From Actinomycetes bacterium (GTDB lineage Bacteria; Actinomycetota; Actinomycetes; Propionibacteriales; Nocardioidaceae), in assembly GCA_023252095.1 (NCBI GenBank), contig JAHEXN010000196.1:1-6809 (forward strand): a stretch of DNA of 6,809 bases, read 5' to 3'. The translations under genes were made by a program, and so were the position numbers. The notes below the pieces were generated by a model, which worked only from the letters and a program-made list of their open reading frames with translations, was not told the origin of the DNA and made no database searches. This document shows, piece by piece, positions 1 to 4,638 of the stretch (its first letter is position 1; the number at the start of each line of letters is the position of its first letter).

Positions 1-601
1 AGATGGAGAGGTTGATGCCACGGACCGGCATCCAGGCACCTGGCGCCTGGATGCCCACGCCGGTGAGCTGCCAGGTCTGGCCGGGCGTGGGCGAGGTGGA
101 CGTGACGCCCAGCGGGATCGACCGCGCGCCGGCGTACGCATTCGCCTCGGCCACGATCTGATCGACGCGCGCACGGACACCGACGTCAGGGGTGGCGTTC
201 TTGTGGTTGTTCGGGACGGCGGGGTCGTTCTTCACGATCGTGGCGATCGCGGCACCCGTGGTGTCGTCGAGGCCCGCCCCGTCGGGACCGGCCACGTGGA
301 GGGCCCAGGCCGCGACCGGCGCGTGGACGAGGCTCGGTGGTGTCGTGACCGTCGGAGCGGCCCGCCCGTTGCCGGTGCACACGCCGATGACGCCGTCGAA
401 CGTCTCCACGCCGACGTAGGTGGCGGAGTGCGCGTGGCCGGCGACGCGCACTCCCGCCTGGGACGCGGTGCCGGTGACCACCAGACCCGCGCCCACGACG
501 AGACACGCCAGGAGTCCCCGGGTCAGGAGTCGTCGGGAGAACACCTCCCCCACTCTGCGTGCCATGGTGGCCCTGCCCCCGTCGTTGACGTGCTTGCCCA
601 T
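1..601 (-). CDS. Secreted/surface protein, N-terminal part (runs off left edge)
   Basis: The first 200 residues of a larger exported protein; the C-terminus lies beyond the window. A basic N-terminus with RR pairs (residues 15-28) precedes a hydrophobic core (about 29-45) and a likely signal peptidase I site after SQA (about residue 49). The mature part starts with about 100 residues containing one Cys (C75), an AAIA segment (117-120), then KNDP (124-127). From memory this resembles the N-terminal domain of large actinobacterial surface proteins that continue with Ig-like or prealbumin-like repeats; the TWQLTGVGIQ stretch from about 176 looks like the first beta-sandwich. I chose the ATG at 601 because GAAGGG lies 7 nt upstream. 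An in-frame ATG at 565 also keeps the signal peptide but has a poorer ribosome site. The product is certainly exported; its exact role is unknown. No sorting signal can be seen because the end is missing. Confidence 0.72.
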   Translation of the reverse strand, partial: MGKHVNDGGRATMARRVGEVFSRRLLTRGLLACLVVGAGLVVTGTASQAGVRVAGHAHSATYVGVETFDGVIGVCTGNGRAAPTVTTPPSLVHAPVAAWALHVAGPDGAGLDDTTGAAIATIVKNDPAVPNNHKNATPDVGVRARVDQIVAEANAYAGARSIPLGVTSTSPTPGQTWQLTGVGIQAPGAWMPVRGINLSI

Positions 602-608
602 CGTGGTG

Positions 609-614
609 CCCTTC
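609..614 (-). promoter_or_regulatory. Ribosome binding site deciding the start at 601
   Basis: GAAGGG on the minus strand with 7 nt to the ATG at 601. It favours this start over the in-frame ATG at 565. Confidence 0.5.
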
Positions 615-642
615 GTCCGGTGTCACTGCTGCACTGCGAAGG

Positions 643-671
643 ACGCTAGGCGCGACGAGCCGTGCTCGGCA
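643..671 (-). promoter_or_regulatory. Weak promoter candidate for the secreted-protein gene
   Basis: On the minus strand TAGCGT (648-643) fits the actinobacterial TAnnnT -10 pattern. It sits 17 nt after a poor -35 (TGCCGA, 671-666), which would give a leader of about 35 nt before the ATG at 601. A 5-bp inverted repeat CGTGC-TCG-GCACG (661-673) overlaps the -35 position and could be an operator or chance. The assignment is tentative because the -35 match is poor. Confidence 0.25.
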
Positions 672-730
672 CGACCCGAGAACCCGCCTGTGGACGACGC
701 GACCCTGTGCACAACTCGACCGCCAGCAAC

Positions 731-784
731 CGCCGGCTGAGGTGCGAACCCCCACCGCGACCACCCGCCGGCTGAGGTGCGAAC
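731..784. repeat. Two direct copies of a 19-bp intergenic repeat
   Basis: The unit CGCCGGCTGAGGTGCGAAC occurs at 731-749 and again, identical, at 766-784, 35 bp apart. The second copy runs directly into a 6-bp inverted repeat ACGCCC-TCGG-GGGCGT (783-798). The block lies in non-coding DNA between divergent genes, so protein coding does not explain the identity. It resembles the short dispersed intergenic repeats seen in actinobacterial genomes. Whether other copies exist cannot be told from this window. Confidence 0.7.
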
Positions 785-818
785 GCCCTCGGGGGCGTGA
801 GCCTCGAAGCCCCCCACC

Positions 819-824
819 TACGCT
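819..824 (+). promoter_or_regulatory. Leaderless-type -10 element TACGCT before the DUF429 gene
   Basis: TACGCT fits TAnnnT and ends 7 nt before an ATG at 832, the usual spacing for transcripts that begin on the start codon. No clear -35 is visible at 16-18 nt upstream. If used, the first codon on the mRNA would belong to the 8-codon leader ORF at 832-858, not to the main gene. Confidence 0.35.
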
Positions 825-831
825 CACGACC

Positions 832-858
832 ATGGACGGAACCACCCCATGGGCGTGA
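832..858 (+). CDS. Possible 8-codon leader peptide (MDGTTPWA)
   Basis: ATG at 832 opens an 8-codon ORF encoding MDGTTPWA and ending in TGA at 856-858. It lies in a different frame from the DUF429 gene, overlaps that gene's ATG (849), and its TGA overlaps an in-frame GTG (855) as GTGA. With the TAnnnT element 7 nt upstream it could be a leaderless upstream ORF that delivers ribosomes to the DUF429 start by termination-reinitiation. Such small ORFs are established in mycobacteria. A chance ORF of this length is also quite possible. Confidence 0.25.
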   Translation: MDGTTPWA

Positions 859-1586
859 CGGTCGGGATCGACCTGGCGGCCGAACCGCCGGGCACCGCCA
901 TCGCCGCGATCCGTTGGGGTGGAGGGCGTGCCGTCCTGGACGAGGTCGCCACCCACGCGGACGACGAGGTCGTGCTCCGGTGGATGCAGCACCCCGACGG
1001 CGCCGTCGGCATCGACTGCCCGTTCGGCTGGCCCGCACCGTTCGTCGCGATGATCGCCGACCACACCGCCGCACGGTTGCGGGTGCCGGGCGACCGGCCG
1101 TCGGGGTGGCGGCGCGAGTACGCGCTGCGGGAGACCGATCGACACGTCCAGGCGACGACCGGCCTGTCACCACTGAGTGTGTCGGCCGACAAGATCGGCC
1201 ACGTCGCGATCAGGCTCGTGGCGCTGATCTCGGAGCTGGACCCCGCCGTCAACTCGTCGCTCGACGGCTCCGGCGCGATCGCGGAGACGTACCCGGCCGC
1301 AGCGCTGCGCGTCTGGGGGCTGCCGCACCGCCGGTACAAGGGCGACAAGTACCGGCACGAGCGGTCCGCCCTCGTCGACGCCCTCCTCGTGGCGGCACCG
1401 TGGCTCGACCTCGGCGATCACGCCGGATCCGTCCGCGACTCCGATCACGTGCTGGACGCCGTCCTCTGCGCGCTCGTCGCACGGGCCCGCCAGCGAGGCT
1501 TCACCGAGCCGCCGACCGACGTGGAGCTCGCCCGCCGCGAGGGTTGGATCCACGTGCCGACCCGGCCGCTCGCCGACCTGACCTGA
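849..1586 (+). CDS. DUF429 family protein (RNase H-fold predicted nuclease)
   Basis: A 245-residue cytoplasmic protein matching DUF429, an RNase H-like fold annotated as a predicted nuclease; no substrate is established. The visible landmarks follow family order: an N-terminal strand with GID (residues 6-8, D8), GIDCPFGWP (54-62, D56), the R-x-TD element RETDR (94-98), the ETYP motif (146-149, E146), RRYKGDKY (161-168) and the C-terminal SDHVLDAVLCAL (198-209, D199 and D203). D8, D56, E146 and D203 are the likely metal-binding acidic residues by analogy with RNase H folds. Length is normal for the family. The start is the ATG at 849; only a weak GGA lies 8 nt upstream, and the GTG at 855 is an alternative. 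The gene stands alone, divergent from the secreted protein and convergent with the SRPBCC gene. Confidence 0.85.
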   Translation: MGVTVGIDLAAEPPGTAIAAIRWGGGRAVLDEVATHADDEVVLRWMQHPDGAVGIDCPFGWPAPFVAMIADHTAARLRVPGDRPSGWRREYALRETDRHVQATTGLSPLSVSADKIGHVAIRLVALISELDPAVNSSLDGSGAIAETYPAAALRVWGLPHRRYKGDKYRHERSALVDALLVAAPWLDLGDHAGSVRDSDHVLDAVLCALVARARQRGFTEPPTDVELARREGWIHVPTRPLADLT

Positions 1587-1606
1587 CCTGACCCCTCAGG
1601 CTGAGG
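1577..1606. terminator. Convergent junction: CCTGA triplet repeat and short hairpins
   Basis: The DUF429 and SRPBCC stops are 9 bp apart. Three tandem CCTGA units (1577-1591) put TGA in all three plus-strand frames. The third unit pairs with TCAGG (CCTGA-CCCC-TCAGG, 1587-1600), and an alternative hairpin CCTCA-GGC-TGAGG spans 1594-1606. The SRPBCC stop lies inside these arms. No T-run follows on either strand, so a bidirectional terminator role is only possible. Confidence 0.3.
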
Positions 1607-2051
1607 TGTCGAGCGACTCCCGCAGCCAGGCGTTGCGCTGCTCCAGCAGTCGGGTCATGTAGCGAGTGAGCAGCACGGCCTCGGCGATCCGCCCCAACGG
1701 GCCGAGCGGAGCCACGAGATCCACAGTGTCGGTCATGAGCGTGCCACCACCGTCCGCCACGAACGTGTGCTCGTGCCACCAGCGCCGGAACGGTCCGGAG
1801 ACCTGCTCGTCCACGAACCGACCGGGAGCCTCGTGCTCGGTGATCTGCGACGTCATCGTGAACGGCAGACCGAAGTGGGTCGCTCGCCACGTGACGGTGT
1901 CGCCCAGACCCATGACCCCCGACGTGACGCCGGCGACGGCCCGCTCACGGTGGCGACCCATCGAACCGGTGTGCGCGTCGACCGACAGGCTGAGGTCGAA
2001 GCACGCGGCGGGCGTCGCCGGCAGCCAGGTCGTCAGCACGAGGTTCGGCAC
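1596..2051 (-). CDS. SRPBCC family ligand-binding protein
   Basis: A 151-residue soluble protein with the look of the SRPBCC (START/Bet v 1-like) helix-grip fold, closest in style to the COG4276 group. It has an N-terminal beta strand with PATPAACFDLSLSVDAH (11-27), a central TVTWRATHFGLPFTMTSQI strand pair (52-70), FVDEQVSGPFRRWWHEHTF (79-97), which is the characteristic signature of this subgroup, then a strand TLMTDTVDLVAPLGPLG (104-120) and the long C-terminal helix (about 121-146). The family binds hydrophobic ligands in a cavity; the ligand here is unknown. The start is a GTG at 2051, 9 nt after the VOC stop, with only a weak GAG as ribosome site, so translation probably depends on coupling with the VOC gene. 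A GTG four codons downstream is an alternative. Confidence 0.8.
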   Translation of the reverse strand: MPNLVLTTWLPATPAACFDLSLSVDAHTGSMGRHRERAVAGVTSGVMGLGDTVTWRATHFGLPFTMTSQITEHEAPGRFVDEQVSGPFRRWWHEHTFVADGGGTLMTDTVDLVAPLGPLGRIAEAVLLTRYMTRLLEQRNAWLRESLDTSA

Positions 2052-2060
2052 GATCGCTAC

Positions 2061-2399
2061 TCAGACCGCGTCGTGCGCACTGGCAACGCGGACGCGGTTG
2101 CCGTCGGGATCGACGATCTCGCAGTCGCGCGCCCACGGCATGTCCTCGACCGTCGCACCGAACTCCGCGGCCACGGCGTCGACGTCGTCGACCCACAGGT
2201 ACACCAGTCCCGGGCCGGCGGCGTCGCCCGTGTGCTGCGACAGGTGCACGAGCGACCCGTCCCGCACGATTCCGACGTACCAGGGAAGTCCGGGCTCGAA
2301 CTGGTGCCGGAACTCCTCGGCGAAACCGAGCCGAGACCACCACGCCAGTGCCCGGTCGAGGTCGGTGATCCGCAGGACGGGAGCAGCCAGCGTGGTCAT
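2061..2399 (-). CDS. VOC superfamily protein (glyoxalase/bleomycin-resistance fold)
   Basis: A 112-residue protein with two beta-alpha-beta-beta-beta halves of the vicinal oxygen chelate fold: APVLRITDLDRALAWWSRLGF (6-26), the strands through LVHLSQHT (50-57), LVYLWVDDVDAVAAEFG (65-81), and the closing strands with CEIVDPDGNRVRVA (93-106). The DPDGN turn and the preceding Glu (E94) are typical. The usual metal-ligand His of the first strand is replaced by Arg (R10), so classical glyoxalase chemistry is doubtful; a binding or sequestering role like the bleomycin-binding proteins is equally possible. The ATG at 2399 has no Shine-Dalgarno site but a TAnnnT element ends 6 nt upstream, suggesting leaderless translation. 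It lies 32 nt after the sigma-factor stop and 9 nt before the SRPBCC gene, so the two are probably co-transcribed. Confidence 0.85.
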   Translation of the reverse strand: MTTLAAPVLRITDLDRALAWWSRLGFAEEFRHQFEPGLPWYVGIVRDGSLVHLSQHTGDAAGPGLVYLWVDDVDAVAAEFGATVEDMPWARDCEIVDPDGNRVRVASAHDAV

Positions 2400-2405
2400 G
2401 ACCCG

Positions 2406-2435
2406 AGCCTAGGACGACGAGCCGTCGCGCGTCAG
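2406..2435 (-). promoter_or_regulatory. Leaderless promoter for the VOC-SRPBCC pair
   Basis: On the minus strand a -35 CTGACG (2435-2430) is followed after 18 nt by the -10 TAGGCT (2411-2406), then 6 nt, then the ATG at 2399. This is the geometry of a housekeeping actinobacterial promoter that starts transcription on or next to the start codon. The -35 contains the TGA stop of the upstream sigma gene (2434-2432). A small inverted repeat CGACG-AGC-CGTCG lies in the spacer (2415-2427). Confidence 0.5.
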
Positions 2436-3667
2436 CCGAGCTCGTCCCGGCGCCGCGCCAGAAAGGCCCGCTCTGCCGGGTTCTCGCCAGCCTCGATCGC
2501 GGCGTCGTAGGCGCGCCGCGCATCCGCGCTGCGGCCGAGGCGGCGCAGGAGGTCCGCACGGGTGGCGTGCCACGCGTGGTAGCCGCCCAGCTCGAGACGG
2601 TCGACGATCGCGAGGGCCACGTCCGGGCCGTCGAGCTCCGCGATCGCGACGGCCCGGTTCAGCGCCACGATCGGCGTCGGCGTCAGCGCGTACAGCTGGT
2701 CGTAGAGCTGGACGATCTGCCCCCAGTCCGTGTCGGTCGCCTCGCGGGCATCCGTGTGGACAGCGCTGATCGCCGCCATCAGCTGGTACCGGCCCGGCGG
2801 TCGACCGCCACCGGCGACGGCAGCCAGGCACTCCCGCACCAGAGCGTGCCCCTCGTCGATGAGCTCCCCGTTCCACGCGCCTCGGTCCTGCTGGTCGAGC
2901 GTCACCAGCTCACCATCCTCGAGGCGGGCCGCTCGACGAGCATCGGTCAGCAGCATCAGCGCCAGGAGGCCTGCCACCTCGCCCTCCTCCGGCAGCAACG
3001 AGCGCAGCATCCGTCCGAGCCGGATCGCCTCCTCCGTCAGGTCCGACCGGATCGGATCGTCGCCCGCCCCGGCGAGGTAGCCCTCGTTGAACACGAGGTG
3101 CACGACGTCAAGCACCCCGCCGAGCCGGTCCGTGACGTCGTTCTCGTCGGGGATCCGGAACGGGATACCGGCTGCGCCGATCTTCGCCTTGGCCCGCGAG
3201 ATGCGACGGGCCACGGCGGTCTCGGCCACGAGGAATCCTCGCGCGATCTCGGCGACCGTGAGTCCGCCGAGCATGCGCAGCGTCAGGGCGACCCGCGCCT
3301 CCGCTGGAAGCGCCGGGTGGCAGCACGCGAACGTGAGCCGAAGCCGGTCGTCCTCGACCGGGCCGGTCGGCGCATGTGGTGTGTCGTCGGTGATCATCAG
3401 GGCCGCCTGGTGCTTGGCGTCACGGTGGGACTCGCGGCGGATGCGGTCGATCGCCCGGTGCGTCGCCGTCGTCATCAGCCAGCCCCCGGGGTTCGACGGG
3501 ACCCCGTTGGTCGGCCACTGCTCCAGCGCGATGACCAGGGCCTCGCCGGCGGCGTCCTCGGCGAGGTCGAGGTCGCCGAAGCGTCGGGCGAGGGCGGCGA
3601 CGATGCGCCCGTGCTCCTCGCGGAAGATCCGGTCGACCTCCGCGAGGAGCTCCGGCGACGCGCTCAC
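2432..3667 (-). CDS. ECF42-type RNA polymerase sigma factor with TPR-like C-terminus
   Basis: A 411-residue alternative sigma factor, much longer than ordinary ECF sigmas (about 180-200). It has a region 2 core (about 10-80, with the -10 recognition helix near PGGWLMTTATHRAIDRIRRE), a region 4 helix-turn-helix (about 108-162, VALTLRMLGGLTVAEIARGF then ETAVARRISRAKAKI), and a long extension. The extension carries VVHLVFNEGYLAG (188-200), LDQQDRGAWNGELI (257-270) and C-terminal TPR-like helices (about 320-405). This is the ECF42/DUF6596 pattern, where the extension replaces an anti-sigma factor in controlling activity. The start is the GTG at 3667, which overlaps the DGPF stop as GTGA and gives the family's usual length and N-terminus. 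Reading the frame further upstream only adds a shadow of the DGPF gene. It is translationally coupled to the DGPF gene. Confidence 0.92.
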   Translation of the reverse strand: MSASPELLAEVDRIFREEHGRIVAALARRFGDLDLAEDAAGEALVIALEQWPTNGVPSNPGGWLMTTATHRAIDRIRRESHRDAKHQAALMITDDTPHAPTGPVEDDRLRLTFACCHPALPAEARVALTLRMLGGLTVAEIARGFLVAETAVARRISRAKAKIGAAGIPFRIPDENDVTDRLGGVLDVVHLVFNEGYLAGAGDDPIRSDLTEEAIRLGRMLRSLLPEEGEVAGLLALMLLTDARRAARLEDGELVTLDQQDRGAWNGELIDEGHALVRECLAAVAGGGRPPGRYQLMAAISAVHTDAREATDTDWGQIVQLYDQLYALTPTPIVALNRAVAIAELDGPDVALAIVDRLELGGYHAWHATRADLLRRLGRSADARRAYDAAIEAGENPAERAFLARRRDELG

Positions 3668-4011
3668 ATCGAGTGGAAGGGACGGACCTCGATCGGGTCG
3701 TTGCACGCCTTCGACGCCTCGGCCGCGAGCTTGAGCGCCTCGTCGAGGTCCGCCGCCTCGATGACCCAGAAGCCGGCCAGGTGCTCCTTGCTCTCGGGGA
3801 AGACGCCGTCCGTGACCACCGGAGCGTCGCCCCGGGCATCGATCGTGGTGGCCGTCTCGGTGCCTTGAAGTCCGCCGACGAAGACCCACTGGCCGTTGGC
3901 CTTCAAGCGATCGGTGAAGGCTCCGGTCGCGGCGAACATCCGCTGCGCCTCGGGCGAGTCCATGGCCGGGTAGGCGCCGGCGTGTCGGACGGAAAGCATG
4001 TACTGCGTCAT
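3664..4011 (-). CDS. YCII-related / DGPF family protein
   Basis: A 115-residue cytoplasmic protein of the YCII-like, dimeric ferredoxin-type fold (DGPF family). It starts MTQYMLSVRH, typical of the family's first strand, and carries the hallmark near residues 68-76 as DGVFPESKE, a DGPF variant with Val for Pro, followed by AGFWVIEAADLDEAL (79-93) and a closing EVRPF (108-112). Biochemistry is unsettled; YciI relatives have been proposed as small enzymes. DGPF proteins are the standard neighbours and regulatory targets of ECF42 sigma factors, which fits the gene immediately downstream overlapping it by 4 nt. The ATG at 4011 has a good ribosome site, GAGAGG, 7 nt upstream. It is probably the first gene of the operon, preceded by a possible ECF42 promoter at 4059-4087. 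Confidence 0.9.
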   Translation of the reverse strand: MTQYMLSVRHAGAYPAMDSPEAQRMFAATGAFTDRLKANGQWVFVGGLQGTETATTIDARGDAPVVTDGVFPESKEHLAGFWVIEAADLDEALKLAAEASKACNDPIEVRPFHSM

Positions 4012-4018
4012 GTCTGTG

Positions 4019-4024
4019 CCTCTC
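4019..4024 (-). promoter_or_regulatory. Ribosome binding site of the DGPF gene
   Basis: GAGAGG on the minus strand, 7 nt before the ATG at 4011. It is one of the strongest Shine-Dalgarno sites in the window and fixes the start. Confidence 0.6.
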
Positions 4025-4058
4025 GTGTGCGGCGGCCCGGTGGCTGCCTCTCACCCTG

Positions 4059-4087
4059 TCATCGAACGGAGCTGCCCGGATACGACA
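4059..4087 (-). promoter_or_regulatory. Candidate ECF42 autoregulated promoter
   Basis: On the minus strand TGTCGT (4087-4082) is followed after 17 nt by CGATGA (4064-4059), leaving a leader of about 40 nt before the DGPF start at 4011. As I recall, ECF42 promoters carry TGTCGA near -35 and a CGAC/CGTC-type -10. The -35 here matches five of six positions; the -10 matches only partly. The position before a DGPF-ECF42 operon is where such a promoter is expected. Confidence 0.4.
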
Positions 4088-4110
4088 CCGTGCGGAGAAG
4101 AATCTCGATC

Positions 4111-4125
4111 CCGACTTTCAGTCGG
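4111..4125 (-). terminator. Small hairpin around the stop of the 144-residue gene
   Basis: CCGAC-TGAAA-GTCGG on the minus strand places the TGA stop of the gene ending at 4118 in the loop; a T-A pair can extend the stem to 6 bp. It is followed by a mildly T-rich stretch (ATTCTTC) but no true T-run. This is a weak terminator candidate separating this gene from the DGPF promoter. Confidence 0.3.
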
Positions 4126-4552
4126 CATCGACGTACGGCTCGTACGCCACGCGTCGGCCGAGGTGTCTCCAGCCGGGAATCGGGTAGAAGTGCGGGAACT
4201 CGTACCCGGACTCGGTGAACGTCTCTCCGTTCGCGAGCCGGACCGTCACCGCCGAGCGGCCGGGCGCAAGCCGTTCGTGCACGCGTCCGGCCACGCAGGA
4301 CTCCAGGAGCTGGAGGGCGAGGTCGAGCCCCTCCTCGTCACCAGCCAGCTCCCACTGGCCGCCGACCTCACCCATCTGCACGATCAGCTCGTCGCCGAAC
4401 TGGACCACGTCGAACGAGCGGGCGCCCGGGTTGACCGGCCTCACCTTCAGCAACAACAAGGTCCACGGCACGTCGGATCCGGGATCCTCCCGGGTCACGG
4501 TGGCCGAGTCGCCGACCAGCTCCCGCGCTCGCGCCTCCAACCGATCCATCAT
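4118..4552 (-). CDS. Conserved-looking hypothetical protein, 144 residues
   Basis: I do not recognise a family. The protein is soluble, without signal peptide or membrane segment, with an acidic middle. It has an N-terminal helix (MMDRLEARARELVG), a beta-rich core with WTLLLLKVRPV (30-40), FDVVQFGDELIVQMGEVGGQWEL (47-69, two strands and a turn), a helix LDLALQLLESCVAGRVHE (76-93), a strand pair SAVTVRLANGETFTESG (100-116) and an aromatic C-terminus EFPHFYPIPGWRHLG (118-132). The general look is like small single-domain proteins of the immunity-protein type, but nothing proves it and no toxin gene is adjacent. The ATG at 4552 was chosen because a TAnnnT element ends 6 nt upstream, as in leaderless genes. 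MetMet means 4549 is an alternative; longer upstream extensions would cross this promoter. Codon bias agrees with a real gene. Confidence 0.75.
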   Translation of the reverse strand: MMDRLEARARELVGDSATVTREDPGSDVPWTLLLLKVRPVNPGARSFDVVQFGDELIVQMGEVGGQWELAGDEEGLDLALQLLESCVAGRVHERLAPGRSAVTVRLANGETFTESGYEFPHFYPIPGWRHLGRRVAYEPYVDAD

Positions 4553-4558
4553 GGGTCC

Positions 4559-4564
4559 ACGGTA
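4559..4564 (-). promoter_or_regulatory. Leaderless-type -10 element TACCGT
   Basis: TACCGT (4564-4559, minus) is followed by exactly 6 nt and the ATG at 4552, with no Shine-Dalgarno site between. No convincing -35 is visible 17-18 nt upstream. It is used here to set the start of the 144-residue gene. Confidence 0.4.
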
Positions 4565-4624
4565 GGCGCCGAGGGACGGACATCTTTCGGACCGGGCTCT
4601 GCCGCGCACCCCTGGGACCACGCT

Positions 4625-4630
4625 GGGAGG
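4625..4630 (+). promoter_or_regulatory. Ribosome binding site deciding the MFS start
   Basis: GGGAGG lies 8 nt before the ATG at 4639 and 5 nt before the in-frame GTG at 4636, so ATG 4639 is preferred. The ATG at 4631 directly abuts the site and reads only Met-Ala-stop. Confidence 0.55.
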
Positions 4631-4638
4631 ATGGCGTG

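Noticed and set aside
689..714. Two DnaA-box-like 9-mers (TCGTCCACA and TTGTGCACA on the minus strand)
   Set aside because: Each differs from TTGTCCACA at one position, but two imperfect boxes without a cluster, AT-rich segment or dnaA/dnaN nearby do not make an origin.
186..1145. 319-codon open frame on the minus strand across the intergenic region
   Set aside because: It crosses the non-coding repeats and overlaps two real genes in other frames; the product is Arg/Gly-rich without domains.
1600..1612. Partial match to the 19-bp intergenic repeat (GGCTGAGGTG) near the SRPBCC stop
   Set aside because: Only about ten bases match and they are explained by the SRPBCC coding sequence.
2415..2427. 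CGACG-AGC-CGTCG hairpin between the sigma and VOC genes as a terminator
   Set aside because: Only 5 bp with a 3-nt loop and no T-run; it lies in the spacer of the likely VOC promoter.
2567..3868. 433-codon open frame on the plus strand
   Set aside because: Antisense to the sigma and DGPF genes; low-complexity Arg-rich composition typical of a GC-rich shadow frame, with no domain pattern.
3668..4054. N-terminal extension of the sigma-factor frame to a 540-residue protein
   Set aside because: The extra 129 residues are a shadow of the DGPF gene in another frame, lack any sigma-factor similarity, and the GTG at 3667 gives the normal ECF42 length with a GTGA overlap.
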